Below, one piece after another: positions 9,110 to 19,645 of a stretch of 64,000 bases of DNA (position 1 is the stretch's first letter; each line of letters starts with the position of its first letter). The notes under the pieces are model-generated. The model was not told the origin of the DNA, made no database searches, and worked only from the letters and a program-made list of their open reading frames with translations. The position numbers and the translations under genes are program-made. The stretch is from Burkholderiales bacterium (GTDB taxonomy: Bacteria > Pseudomonadota > Gammaproteobacteria > Burkholderiales > Burkholderiaceae_C): assembly GCA_016000265.1 (NCBI GenBank), contig JAECRL010000002.1, forward strand, positions 124,001 to 188,000. The letters are read 5' to 3'.

Positions 9110-10663
9110 ATGCAACTGAATCCCGCAGAAATTTCCGAACTGATCAAGAGCCGCATCGAGGGTCTCGGCGCGGCTGCCGACATTCGCAACCAAGGCACCG
9201 TGATCTCCGTGACCGACGGCATCGTCCGCGTCCACGGCCTGTCCGATGCCATGCAAGGCGAAATGCTGGAGTTCCCCGCGGACGCCTCCGGTGTCCCCAC
9301 CTATGGCCTGGCCCTGAACCTGGAGCGCGACTCCGTCGGTGCCGTGATCCTGGGTGCCTATGAGCACATCTCCGAAGGCGACGTCGTCAAGACGACCGGC
9401 CGCATCCTGGAAGTGCCCGTGGGTCCCGAGCTGGTTGGCCGCGTGGTCAACGCCCTGGGTCAGCCCATCGACGGCAAGGGCCCGATCAACGCCAAGCTGT
9501 CTTCTCCCATCGAGAAGATCGCCCCCGGCGTGATCGCCCGTGAATCCGTCTCGCAGCCCCTGCAGACCGGCATCAAGTCCATCGACTCGATGGTGCCCGT
9601 CGGCCGTGGCCAGCGCGAGCTGATCATCGGTGACCGCCAGACTGGCAAGACCGCCGTCGCCATCGACGCGATCATCAACCAGAAGGGTCAGGGCGTCACC
9701 TGCATCTACGTCGCCATCGGTCAGAAGGCTTCGTCGATCAAGAACGTCGTGCGCGCTCTGGAAGCCGCCGGCGCCATGGAATACACCATCGTCGTCGCCG
9801 CTTCGGCCTCTGACTCGGCTGCCATGCAGTTCGTGTCGGCCTACTCCGGCTGCGCCATGGGCGAGTACTTCCGCGACCGCGGCCAAGACGCCCTGATCGT
9901 GTATGACGACCTGTCCAAGCAGGCCGTGGCCTACCGTCAGGTCTCGCTGCTGCTGCGCCGTCCTCCCGGCCGCGAAGCCTTCCCTGGCGACGTGTTCTAC
10001 ATCCACTCGCGCCTGCTGGAGCGTGCAGCCCGCGTGAACGCCGACTACGTCGAAGCCTTCACCAAGGGTGAAGTCAAGGGCAAGACGGGATCGCTCACGG
10101 CTCTGCCCATCATCGAAACCCAAGCCGGTGACGTGTCCGCCTTCGTTCCGACCAACGTGATCTCGATCACCGACGGCCAGATCTTCCTGGAAACCAACCT
10201 GTTCAACGCTGGCATCCGCCCCGCCATCAACGCCGGTATCTCGGTGTCGCGCGTCGGTGGTGCAGCCCAGACCAAGGTGATCAAGGGCCTGTCCGGTGGC
10301 ATCCGCACCGACCTGGCGCAGTACCGTGAACTGGCCGCCTTCGCGCAGTTCGCCTCGGACCTGGACGCCGCCACCCGCAAGCAACTCGACCGCGGTGCCC
10401 GCGTGACCGAGCTGCTCAAGCAGGCTCAGTACCAGCCGCTGTCGATCTCCCTGATGGGCGCGACCCTGTTCGCCGTCAACAAGGGCTACATGGACGACGT
10501 CGAAGTCAAGAAGATCCTGGCCTTCGAAGCTGGTCTGCACCAGTTCCTGAAGACCAGCCACGGCGCCCTGCTGGCCAAGATCGAACAGACCAAGGCCCTG
10601 GACAAGGACGCTGAAGCTGAACTGCAATCGGCCGTCGTCGCGTTCAAGAAGACCTTCGCCTAA
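9110..10663 (+). CDS. atpA: F1Fo ATP synthase subunit alpha
   Basis: A 517-residue regulatory nucleotide-binding subunit of F1. The P-loop is [11 protein letters not shown], and the family signature [17 protein letters not shown] lies near residue 370. The N-terminal [17 protein letters not shown] is the delta-binding segment. Full length, no anomaly. It is followed after 11 nt by atpG with AAAGGAG as ribosome binding site. Confidence 0.98.
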   Translation: MQLNPAEISELIKSRIEGLGAAADIRNQGTVISVTDGIVRVHGLSDAMQGEMLEFPADASGVPTYGLALNLERDSVGAVILGAYEHISEGDVVKTTGRILEVPVGPELVGRVVNALGQPIDGKGPINAKLSSPIEKIAPGVIARESVSQPLQTGIKSIDSMVPVGRGQRELIIGDRQTGKTAVAIDAIINQKGQGVTCIYVAIGQKASSIKNVVRALEAAGAMEYTIVVAASASDSAAMQFVSAYSGCAMGEYFRDRGQDALIVYDDLSKQAVAYRQVSLLLRRPPGREAFPGDVFYIHSRLLERAARVNADYVEAFTKGEVKGKTGSLTALPIIETQAGDVSAFVPTNVISITDGQIFLETNLFNAGIRPAINAGISVSRVGGAAQTKVIKGLSGGIRTDLAQYRELAAFAQFASDLDAATRKQLDRGARVTELLKQAQYQPLSISLMGATLFAVNKGYMDDVEVKKILAFEAGLHQFLKTSHGALLAKIEQTKALDKDAEAELQSAVVAFKKTFA

Positions 10664-10674
10664 AGGAGCGCACC

Positions 10675-11541
10675 ATGGCCGTAGGCAAGGAAATTCGCAA
10701 CAAGATCAAGAGCGTCGAGAACACCAAGAAGATCACCAAGGCCATGGAAATGGTCGCGGCTTCGAAGATGCGCAAGGCGCAGGATCGCATGCTTGCGGCT
10801 CGCCCCTACGCTGACAAGGTGCGCAACATCACGGCGAACCTGGCAAAGGCCAACCCCGAGTACGTCCACCCCTTCATGCTGCCCTCGCCGGGCGGCAAGA
10901 AGGTGGGCTTCATCGTGGTGAGCACGGACAAGGGTCTGTGCGGTGGCTTGAACACGAACGTGCTGCGCGCCGTGACCAACCAGCTCAAGGAGCTGGACGG
11001 GCAGGGCGTCAAGGCCGACGTGGTCTCCATCGGCAACAAGGCCACGGGCTTTTTCAACCGCATTGGCGCCAACGTGGTCGCCAGCGTGGTCGGCATGGGC
11101 GACACGCCCCACCTCGAAAAGCTCATCGGCCCCGTCAAGGTGCTGCTCGATGCCTACACGGCAGGCGAGCTCAGCGCGGTCTACCTGTGCTTCACGCGCT
11201 TCATCAACACGATGAAGCAGGAGCCCCTGGTCGAGCAGCTGCTGCCCTTGAAGGCCAGTGAATTCGCCGGCGAAACGACTCATTCTTGGGAATACATCTA
11301 TGAGCCGGACGCCAAGGTCGTCATCGACGACCTGATGGTGCGTTACGTCGAAGCGCTGGTTTACCAGGCTGTGGCAGAGAACATGGCTTCGGAGCAGTCG
11401 GCTCGCATGGTGGCCATGAAGGCCGCCACCGACAACGCCGGCAACGTGATCAAGGAACTGAAGCTGGTCTACAACAAGACCCGCCAGGCCGCCATCACGA
11501 CCGAACTGTCCGAGATCGTCGCCGGTGCGGCAGCGGTCTGA
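10675..11541 (+). CDS. atpG: F1Fo ATP synthase subunit gamma
   Basis: A 288-residue rotor shaft. It starts [20 protein letters not shown] with the coiled-coil [31 protein letters not shown] marks the central Rossmann-like domain. The C-terminal helix ending [20 protein letters not shown] is the conserved gamma signature. Intact. Confidence 0.97.
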   Translation: MAVGKEIRNKIKSVENTKKITKAMEMVAASKMRKAQDRMLAARPYADKVRNITANLAKANPEYVHPFMLPSPGGKKVGFIVVSTDKGLCGGLNTNVLRAVTNQLKELDGQGVKADVVSIGNKATGFFNRIGANVVASVVGMGDTPHLEKLIGPVKVLLDAYTAGELSAVYLCFTRFINTMKQEPLVEQLLPLKASEFAGETTHSWEYIYEPDAKVVIDDLMVRYVEALVYQAVAENMASEQSARMVAMKAATDNAGNVIKELKLVYNKTRQAAITTELSEIVAGAAAV

Positions 11542-11560
11542 TCCGAAGATTTTGAATTGA

Positions 11561-12988
<1,428 letters not shown>

Positions 12989-13049
12989 GCGGCACGCGGT
13001 GGCCGGTGATCAACCGGCTGCTGTGTGGTCGCTCTGACGAAAGAGCACC

Positions 13050-13466
13050 ATGTCCACCATTCACGTTGACGTCGTCTCGGCCGAAGAGTCCATCTTCTCG
13101 GGCGAAGCCACGTTGGTGTCCCTGCCGGGTGAGTCGGGTGAGCTCGGCATCCTGCCGCGCCACACCCCGCTGATCACCCGCATCAAGCCGGGCGCCGTGC
13201 GCATCCAGCGCGCCGACAACAAGGAAGAGGAATTCGTCTTCGTGGCCGGCGGCATCCTGGAGGTGCAGCCTCACTGCGTGACCGTCCTGGCCGACACCGC
13301 CATCCGCGGCAAGGACCTGGACGAGGCCAAAGCGGCCGAAGCCAAGCGCCTGGCCGAAGAGGCCGTTCAGAACGCCAAGGGCGACCTGGACCTGGCCAAG
13401 GCCCAGAACGAGCTGATGGAGCTGGTGGCCCAGCTGGCCGCCATCCGCCGCCTGCGCAAGAAGTGA
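13050..13466 (+). CDS. atpC: F1Fo ATP synthase subunit epsilon
   Basis: A 138-residue subunit with an N-terminal beta-sandwich ([39 protein letters not shown]) and a C-terminal helical pair ([19 protein letters not shown]) that can inhibit ATP hydrolysis. Last gene of the atp operon, 27 nt ahead of the terminator. Confidence 0.96.
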   Translation: MSTIHVDVVSAEESIFSGEATLVSLPGESGELGILPRHTPLITRIKPGAVRIQRADNKEEEFVFVAGGILEVQPHCVTVLADTAIRGKDLDEAKAAEAKRLAEEAVQNAKGDLDLAKAQNELMELVAQLAAIRRLRKK

Positions 13467-13492
13467 TGTCGGGCGGCTTGCCCGCCTCCGCG

Positions 13493-13524
13493 AAAAACCC
13501 GCTGCCTGCCAGCGGGTTTTTTTT
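13493..13524 (+). terminator. Rho-independent terminator of the atp operon
   Basis: The stem CCCGCTG (13498-13504) pairs with CAGCGGG (13510-13516) around loop CCTGC, extended by an A5 tract that pairs into a run of eight T (13517-13524). Textbook intrinsic terminator placed just after atpC. Confidence 0.93.
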
Positions 13525-13718
13525 CGCCTGCATGGCCCCGCGAGGGGCCAGCCCCCCGTTCCCGGGGCCGTCCGCGCGCTGGGCTTGGTCGCCCTTCGAG
13601 GGCGGTGCATGATCTCACCATGCGCAAAGTCGATGGGCGCGCTGCCCGTTGGCCCTGCGCACGCAAATCAAACAAACAAGCAGGCAGGGTGCCCTCGATG
13701 GTGCCCCGGAGGGGTGAG

Positions 13719-14990
13719 ATGGATGTCGAGGCACGAGGCAAGCGCGTGGACGGCTGCGCACAGGGGGCCCAGGAGGGCCGCGCTCCGCCGGGCCGACACG
13801 GTGCGGACCGCGAGCGAGGCCGGGCGCTGGCCGCCCGACTGCGGGTCACCATCCCCGGTGACCCGGAGCCCAGCGAGGCGGAGTGGAATGCCCTCGGTCA
13901 GGCCCTTTGGCGAGGAGATGCCCTCGCCGATGCGGTCATCGCGTGGATGCGGGAGCAGGGGCGGGAGAAGGCCTGGCCCCTGATGGAGCGCGGCTTGGCC
14001 GAGGGGCCCGAGTCACTGCCTCCCGAGGCGCAGGCCCTGCGCGCGTTCTTGATCGCGCATCAGGTCGCGCCTGACTGGGTGGATTGGGCCCGAGTCAAGC
14101 GCGGCGCCCAGGTCATGCAGGGCACGGGCGAGCACGGCATGATGGTCCTGCGGGACGCGGGGCTCATGGCCGGGTACCAGGCGGCGGCCATCAACCAGAC
14201 CCTGCTCAAGACGGGCGCCCTGGAGCGCGGGGCGCACCGGCGCATCGCCGAGACCGCGACGTGGTGGCTGGCCTGCACGGAGGAGGACGGCCTGAAGCCG
14301 GGGCGGGAAGGGCATCGGCTGACCTTGCACGTGCGCCTGATGCACGCGCTGGTGCGCGACCAGCTCTCGCGGGCGCCGTCCTGGGATGCCGACTGGTTGG
14401 GCCTGCCCATCAACCAGGTCGACATGCAGGCCACCTACCTGGCCTTCAGCGTCGTGCACCTGCTGGGCTTGCGCCTGACGGGCATGCTCTTCGCGCAGGA
14501 GGACGCCGACGCGGTCATGCACCTGTGGCGCGTCATGGGGTGGCTGGTGGGCGTGGAAGACGGCTTGATGTGCGACGACGAGGCCACGGGGCGGGTGCTG
14601 ATGTACCGCAACCTGATCACGCAGGCCCCGCCTGATGAGACCAGCGCCTTGCTGGGGCGCGCGTTGATGAACGAGCCGCTGTCGCGTCGCTACCCCTGGG
14701 CCAGCGGCCTGCGTGGCCGCATCGACCGCGAGCGGCACCTGAGCCTGGTGCGCTGGTTCCTGGGCCCCGAGGGCATGCGCAACCTGGGCCTGCCCGACCG
14801 CGCGCCTTGGTATCCCTTGATGTTGCTGGCCCCGACCGCGGCGGGCAGCGTGGCCTTGCGAACCCTGCCCTGGATGGAGGGGCCGTGGCGCGCGGTGGCC
14901 CGCAAACAGCAGCAGCGCTACTACGCGGGCCTGGGTGTGCGGGAGCCGCAGGCACCCTGGAGCGGCAGCGACAAGCCGGCCGCGGGCTAG
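13719..14990 (+). CDS. MpaB / rubber-oxygenase (DUF2236) family protein
   Basis: A 423-residue protein of the oxygenase family that includes latex clearing protein Lcp and fungal MpaB. Recognisable blocks are RRIAETATWW (174-183) and VRLMHALVR (205-213). The R-x-x-H pattern in the latter corresponds to the conserved histidine region that carries the haem ligand in Lcp. The C-terminal half has the family's helical pattern with LMYRNLITQ. The ATG at 13719 has CCGGAGGGGTGAG directly upstream; open frame continues to 13605 without a comparable site. The first ~45 residues are basic and low-complexity, with no clear signal peptide. Substrate unknown: family members include true dioxygenases and uncharacterised proteins. 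Confidence 0.75.
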   Translation: MDVEARGKRVDGCAQGAQEGRAPPGRHGADRERGRALAARLRVTIPGDPEPSEAEWNALGQALWRGDALADAVIAWMREQGREKAWPLMERGLAEGPESLPPEAQALRAFLIAHQVAPDWVDWARVKRGAQVMQGTGEHGMMVLRDAGLMAGYQAAAINQTLLKTGALERGAHRRIAETATWWLACTEEDGLKPGREGHRLTLHVRLMHALVRDQLSRAPSWDADWLGLPINQVDMQATYLAFSVVHLLGLRLTGMLFAQEDADAVMHLWRVMGWLVGVEDGLMCDDEATGRVLMYRNLITQAPPDETSALLGRALMNEPLSRRYPWASGLRGRIDRERHLSLVRWFLGPEGMRNLGLPDRAPWYPLMLLAPTAAGSVALRTLPWMEGPWRAVARKQQQRYYAGLGVREPQAPWSGSDKPAAG

Positions 14991-15056
14991 CGAGGGGTGG
15001 GCGAGGGGCTAGACTGTCGGGCCCTGTCTCGATGTCCCCGTCCCGGAGCCCCCTGC

Positions 15057-16697
15057 ATGTCCACCGCGCGCGCCGCCAAGAAGCCAGCCCCTTCCCGCCA
15101 GCCCTCATCCGCCAGCAAGAAGGCCGTGAAGGCCGTGAAGACCATGAAGGTCGAGAAAGCCGCGGCGGCGCCGCTCAGCATCCAGGACTACCTGCAGAAG
15201 ATCCTCACCAGCCGCGTCTACGACGTGGCCATCGAGACCCCGCTGGACGAGGCCCGCAGCCTTTCGCGCCGACTCGGCCACCACGTCTACTTCAAGCGCG
15301 AGGACAAGCAGCCGGTCTTCAGCTTCAAGCTGCGCGGCGCCTACAACAAGATGGCGCGCCTGAGCCCGTCGCTGCTGGCCAAGGGCGTGCTGTGTGCGTC
15401 GGCTGGCAACCACGCCCAGGGCGTGGCCATGGGGGCGCGGCGCCTGGGCTGTCAGGCCACCATCGTCATGCCGACGACGACGCCCCAGGTCAAGATCGAT
15501 GCGGTGCGGCACTTCGGGGGCGACAACGTGCAGATCGTGTTGCATGGCGAGAGCTACTCCGACGCCGCGCTGCACGCGAAAGAGCTGGAGCGCAAGAAGG
15601 GCCTGACCTTCGTCCACCCTTTTGACGACCCCGATGTGATCGCGGGCCAGGGCACGGTGGCCATGGAGGTGCTGCGCCAGCACGCCGGCCCGATCGACGC
15701 CATCTTCGTGGCCATCGGCGGGGGGGGGCTGATCAGCGGCGTGGCCGCCTACGTCAAGGCCGTGCGCCCCGAGATCAAGGTCATCGGCGTGCAGATGAGC
15801 GACTCCGACGCCATGGCCCGCTCGGTCAAGCAGGGCGCGCGCGTGACCCTCAGCGACGTGGGGCTGTTCTCGGATGGCACCGCGGTCAAGCTGGTGGGCG
15901 AAGAGACGCTGCGCCTGACGCGCGAGCTGGTCGACGAGATCGTCACGGTCAACACCGACGCCGTCTGTGCGGCAATCAAGGACATCTACCAGGACACGCG
16001 CTCCATCGTGGAGCCCGCGGGTGCCCTCGGCGTGGCCGCCCTCAAGCAGTACGCCGCGCGCCACGGCGGCCAGGGCAAAACCTACATCGCCATCAACTGT
16101 GGCGCCAACATGAACTTCGACCGGCTGCGCTTCGTGGCCGAGCGAGCCGAGGTGGGCGAAGAGCGCGAGGCCTTGCTGGCCGTCTCCATCCCCGAGGAGC
16201 GCGGCTCCTTCAAGCGCTTTTGCGAGACCATCGGGCCGCGCAGCGTCACGGAGTTCAACTACCGCATCTCCGACGAGAAGCAGGCGCACGTCTTCGTGGG
16301 ACTGAGCACGAGCGTGAAGGGCGAGTCCAAGGCGATCGCGAAGGCGTTCAAGGCCCAGGGCTTCGGCACGGTGGACCTGACCCACGACGAACTCGCCAAA
16401 ACGCACATCCGCCACATGGTGGGCGGGCGCTCGGCGCTGGCCGAGGGCGAGCGTTTGTTCAGCTTCGTGTTCCCCGAGCGCCCAGGGGCCTTGATGGCCT
16501 TCCTGACCAGTTTGCCGCCGGGCTGGAACATCAGCCTGTTTCACTACCGCAACCAGGGGGCCGACTATGGCCGCATCCTGGTGGGGCTGCAGGTGCCCAA
16601 GGACGAGGTGGCGCGCATCCCGAAGGTGCTGGACAAGCAGGGCTACGTGTACGTCGACGAGACGCGCAACCCGGTCTACCGCTTGTTCTTGCGCTGA
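15057..16697 (+). CDS. ilvA: Threonine ammonia-lyase, biosynthetic
   Basis: A 546-residue PLP enzyme that deaminates threonine to 2-oxobutanoate, the first committed step to isoleucine. The PLP lysine lies in SFKLRGAYNKM, the phosphate-binding loop is IGGGGLISGVA, and ASAGNHAQGVA is the substrate loop. Two C-terminal ACT-like regulatory domains follow: EEREALLAVSIPEERGSFKR to ~residue 450, then LFSFVFPERPGALMAFL to the end. The catalytic part aligns with E. coli IlvA from about residue 50. The preceding stretch is an extra Lys/Ala/Ser-rich tail (AKKPAPSRQP, KKAVKAVKTMKVEKAAAA). The ATG at 15057 has CGGAG 8 nt upstream; an internal ATG at 15144 would remove most of the tail. Confidence 0.95.
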   Translation: MSTARAAKKPAPSRQPSSASKKAVKAVKTMKVEKAAAAPLSIQDYLQKILTSRVYDVAIETPLDEARSLSRRLGHHVYFKREDKQPVFSFKLRGAYNKMARLSPSLLAKGVLCASAGNHAQGVAMGARRLGCQATIVMPTTTPQVKIDAVRHFGGDNVQIVLHGESYSDAALHAKELERKKGLTFVHPFDDPDVIAGQGTVAMEVLRQHAGPIDAIFVAIGGGGLISGVAAYVKAVRPEIKVIGVQMSDSDAMARSVKQGARVTLSDVGLFSDGTAVKLVGEETLRLTRELVDEIVTVNTDAVCAAIKDIYQDTRSIVEPAGALGVAALKQYAARHGGQGKTYIAINCGANMNFDRLRFVAERAEVGEEREALLAVSIPEERGSFKRFCETIGPRSVTEFNYRISDEKQAHVFVGLSTSVKGESKAIAKAFKAQGFGTVDLTHDELAKTHIRHMVGGRSALAEGERLFSFVFPERPGALMAFLTSLPPGWNISLFHYRNQGADYGRILVGLQVPKDEVARIPKVLDKQGYVYVDETRNPVYRLFLR

Positions 16698-16727
16698 ATC
16701 AGGGTCTGGGCTTCAGCGGGCCCGACG

Positions 16728-17387
16728 TCAGTCGGGTGAGGCCGACTGTCCTGAGGGGCCGCCCTCGAGTTGGGCCTGCATGGCGGGGGCTTGCGTGGCG
16801 GTTGGGTTGATGTCGCGATTCATGTCGCGACTTCCGCCGCGGCGCATGCCCGACTGGATGCCGGGCTGGGCGTTTGACTGGGTGCCGGGCTGCATGGCCG
16901 GGAGGGGCTCTTGCGTCACGCCCGTGGGCGGAGGCAGGGCGCCGGTGGCCGGTGGGGGCAGGCCCGGCAGGTCCAGGGAGACGGCCGCGGGGCCGTCGAG
17001 CGTGCCGATCTGGGCGCCGCGTTGGGTCAGGGATTGCAGGATCAGGTCGCCATCGACGCTGCCGCCCACGCGCACGGCACGCGGCGGTTTGCCGTCGATG
17101 GCCAGCAGCGCCACGCCCTGGCTGCCGCCGGGCTGAGGTGCGACCACGCCCAGCAGTTGCAGCCGACCCGCGAGGGCCGAGGCCAGCGAGGGGTCGCCAG
17201 GGGCGTCGGTGGCCTGGGCGGGGCCGGCCAGCAGGCGACGGATGTCGCCGCGCGAGCCGCTGTCGAGTGTGACGGCGGCGGCGTTGTGCGGCACGCCGGT
17301 GGCGGGCGCCAACCAGCGCAGGCCCCAGTACGCGAGGCTGGCGGCGACGGCGGCCCAGATCAGGAGTGCAGCGAAACGTGATGCCAT
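16728..17387 (-). CDS. gspC: Type II secretion system protein GspC
   Basis: A 219-residue inner-membrane component that links the T2SS platform to the secretin GspD. One N-terminal membrane helix (FAALLIWAAVAASLAYWGLRWL) precedes a periplasmic HR domain with LASALAGRLQLLGVVAPQ, VALLAIDGKPPRAVRVGGSV and GAQIGTLDGPAAVSLDLPGL. No PDZ domain follows. Instead there is a Pro/Gln/Gly-rich tail with repeated QPG-x-QS units (near MQPGTQS, AQPGIQS). The gene is transcribed away from gspG, the reverse orientation seen in other Burkholderiales T2SS loci. Alternative starts up to 17432 exist; none has a clear ribosome binding site. Confidence 0.85.
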   Translation of the reverse strand: MASRFAALLIWAAVAASLAYWGLRWLAPATGVPHNAAAVTLDSGSRGDIRRLLAGPAQATDAPGDPSLASALAGRLQLLGVVAPQPGGSQGVALLAIDGKPPRAVRVGGSVDGDLILQSLTQRGAQIGTLDGPAAVSLDLPGLPPPATGALPPPTGVTQEPLPAMQPGTQSNAQPGIQSGMRRGGSRDMNRDINPTATQAPAMQAQLEGGPSGQSASPD

Positions 17388-17562
17388 GATGGGGCACATT
17401 ATGATGGTTGAATTGCGCATCGTGCACCGCAAACAAGTGGGTCATCCTCGGGTTGATCCCGCATCGGGCCACGGGTTCGCTCGTGCATGCTTGCGCCCTT
17501 GGTTGACGGAAGGCGCCTGCGTGGGCGCCTGGCCGTCCCCCGACCCTTGTGACCTCAACTGG

Positions 17563-18033
17563 ATGACGAAGATGTTTGCGCGAACCTCACGACCCCATCA
17601 ATGGGCCCGGGCTGCTGCTCGCGCCGCACAACGTGGTTTCACCCTGATCGAGCTGATGGTGGTGCTGGTGATCATCGGCCTGCTCGCGGCGCTGATCGTG
17701 CCCAACGTGCTGGACCGCGCCGACGACGCCCGCGTGACCGCCGCCAAGACCGACATCAGCAACCTGATGCAGTCGCTCAAGCTCTACAAGCTCGACAACC
17801 AGCGTTTCCCCACCGGTGATCAGGGCCTGCAGGCCCTCGTGGTCAAGCCGACGGCGGGCCCGATCCCGGGCAACTGGAAGCCTTACCTGGAAAAGCTGCC
17901 CAAGGACCCCTGGGGCGCGCCTTACCAGTACGTCAACCCCGGTGTGAAGGGGCAAGTCGATGTGTTCAGCTTCGGTGCCGATGGCCAAAGCGGTGGCGAA
18001 GGTCGGGATGCCGACATCGGTTCCTGGCAGTGA
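17563..18033 (+). CDS. gspG: Major pseudopilin GspG
   Basis: A 156-residue precursor. It has a prepilin leader ending AAQRG, cleaved before FTLIELMVVLVIIGLLAAL with Glu5 present. The class signature LKLYKLDNQRFPTGDQGLQALV, GNWKPYLEKLPKDPWGAPYQY and the calcium-site region DVFSFGADGQSGGEGRDADIG are intact. The long 25-residue leader depends on the ATG at 17563; a second ATG three codons later would shorten it. First gene of the plus-strand T2SS operon. Confidence 0.96.
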   Translation: MTKMFARTSRPHQWARAAARAAQRGFTLIELMVVLVIIGLLAALIVPNVLDRADDARVTAAKTDISNLMQSLKLYKLDNQRFPTGDQGLQALVVKPTAGPIPGNWKPYLEKLPKDPWGAPYQYVNPGVKGQVDVFSFGADGQSGGEGRDADIGSWQ

Positions 18034-18052
18034 TCGCAGCGGTGGCCCGCGC

Positions 18053-18559
18053 ATGAGCGCGAAGGCCGCCGTGTTCCGGCGCGCACGGGGCTTCACCTTG
18101 CTGGAGCTGATGGTGGTGGTCGCGATGATCGCCATCACGGTCTCGGTCGTCTCGCTGGCCATCCCCGACCCGGCCACGACCCGGCTCGAGCGGGAGGCCG
18201 CGCGCCTGGTGGCCGTCATGGAGTCGGCCCGCATGCAGGCGCGCTCCGGTGCGCTGACGGTGCTGTGGGTGCCTCAACCCAAAGGCGAAGAGGCCGACTA
18301 CCAGTTCCTGGGTTTGCCGGTGGCGCTGATGCCGCCGCTGCGCTGGCTGGAGCGCGAGGTGCGGGCGGAGGTGGTGGGCGGGCGCAGCATCGTGCTGGGC
18401 CCGGAGCCGGTCATCGGTGCGCAAAGCCTGATCCTGCGGCTGGAAGAGCGTCAGCTCATCATCGGCACGGACGGCCTCGGGCCGTTTCAGGTCGTCACCG
18501 CCGAAGACACCGAAGTCAACGATGCCTTGGGCGGCGGCGCGCCGGCTGCGACCCGATGA
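18053..18559 (+). CDS. gspH: Minor pseudopilin GspH
   Basis: A 168-residue precursor with leader MSAKAAVFRRARG and methylation/cleavage site before FTLLELMVVVAMIAITVSVV. The C-terminal globular part (IVLGPEPVIGAQSLILRLEE, IIGTDGLGPFQVV) fits GspH/XcpU. Its stop overlaps the gspI start as ATGA, which implies translational coupling. Confidence 0.92.
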   Translation: MSAKAAVFRRARGFTLLELMVVVAMIAITVSVVSLAIPDPATTRLEREAARLVAVMESARMQARSGALTVLWVPQPKGEEADYQFLGLPVALMPPLRWLEREVRAEVVGGRSIVLGPEPVIGAQSLILRLEERQLIIGTDGLGPFQVVTAEDTEVNDALGGGAPAATR

Positions 18560-18921
18560 CCGCGCGCATCGCCCGGGGCATGACCCTCATCGAGGTGATG
18601 GTGGCGCTGGCCATCGTGGCCATCACGCTGACCACGGGCATGAAGGCCGCAGGCGGTTTGACCGTCAACGCGCAGCGCATGTCCGACCTCACCAGCGCTC
18701 AGTGGTGCGCCGAGAACCAGCTCACGACCCTGCGCATGGGCAAGATCTTTCCGCCGGTGGGCGACAGCGACTTCACCTGCGCGCAAATGGGGCGGCAGAT
18801 GCCCGGGCACATGGTGGTGCGTCCGACGCCCAACATCAATTTCCGCCGTGTGGATGCCGAGGTGCTCGACGAGCAGCGCCAGCCCATCGTCAAGCTCTCG
18901 ACCGTGGTGTCGCGTTTCTGA
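18556..18921 (+). CDS. gspI: Minor pseudopilin GspI
   Basis: A 121-residue precursor with a very short leader, MTARIARG, cleaved before MTLIEVMVALAIVAITL. SDLTSAQWCAENQLTTLRMG is the GspI-type conserved segment, and the C-terminus gives the small beta domain. It overlaps gspH by 4 nt and precedes gspJ by 10 nt. GspI, J and K form the pseudopilus tip. Confidence 0.93.
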   Translation: MTARIARGMTLIEVMVALAIVAITLTTGMKAAGGLTVNAQRMSDLTSAQWCAENQLTTLRMGKIFPPVGDSDFTCAQMGRQMPGHMVVRPTPNINFRRVDAEVLDEQRQPIVKLSTVVSRF

Positions 18922-18931
18922 AGTCGCATCC

Positions 18932-19645
18932 ATGGCCACCCCGACCGTCACCGCTTCCCCCTCATCCCGCCTGCGCAGCCGCGGCTTCACCCTCATCGAG
19001 GTGCTGGTCTCGCTGCTGATCCTGTCGATCCTGGCGGCGGCGGCCTGGAAGGGGCTCGACGCCATCAGCACGGCGCGCCAGGTTTCTGACGGCAACCTGC
19101 AGCAGACCTTGCGCGTGCAGTCGGTGATGACGCAGCTGGACGCCGACCTGTCGCAGGTGATGGACACGCAGGTGGTCGAGGGCATGGTTTTCGACGGCGC
19201 CAGCCTGCGCCTGACCCGGCGCACGTCCTCGGGCTTGCAGGTGGTGGTGTGGTCGGTGCGCGAGCGCCGGCTGCTGCGCTGGACCAGCCCGGAGACGACC
19301 CGCGTGGGTGAGCTGCAAGACCACTGGCGGCGCTCGTATCAACTGCAGGGCCGCGAGGCGGGCACCCTGGTGGCGCTCAAGGGCGTGGACCAGTGGCTGG
19401 TGTACTGCTACCGCAGCGGCTCTTTGAGCAACTGTCAGTCCACGGGCAACATCCGCGCGGTGTCGTCCGCGGGGGCGGCATCGGGCGCCGCTTCGGGGGC
19501 GGCTCCTGCGGCCCCGGCGACCCCATCGGGCGGCTACGTCCGCGAGCAACTGCCATCGGCCATCCGCTCGCAGCTGGCCCTGGGCGAGGGCAGTGGTCAG
19601 GCCGGTGTCGTCACGCGGGACATCCTCCTGTCGCCTCAACCATGA
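18932..19645 (+). CDS. gspJ: Minor pseudopilin GspJ
   Basis: A 237-residue precursor with leader ending RLRSRG before FTLIEVLVSLLILSILA. The middle region has the GspJ hallmark LQTLRVQSVMTQLDADLSQ-like helix and ARRTSSG-type beta strands. Odd feature: an Ala/Ser/Gly/Pro insertion of about 25 residues near residue 180 (AGAASGAASGAAPAAPA), absent from typical homologues and probably a flexible loop. Its stop overlaps the gspK start as ATGA. Confidence 0.92.
   Translation: MATPTVTASPSSRLRSRGFTLIEVLVSLLILSILAAAAWKGLDAISTARQVSDGNLQQTLRVQSVMTQLDADLSQVMDTQVVEGMVFDGASLRLTRRTSSGLQVVVWSVRERRLLRWTSPETTRVGELQDHWRRSYQLQGREAGTLVALKGVDQWLVYCYRSGSLSNCQSTGNIRAVSSAGAASGAASGAAPAAPATPSGGYVREQLPSAIRSQLALGEGSGQAGVVTRDILLSPQP

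Noticed and set aside
13534..13549. GC-rich inverted repeat GGCCCC...GGGGCC after the atp terminator.
   Set aside because: Only 6-bp arms, no T run, in a strongly G/C-biased spacer; chance is a sufficient explanation.
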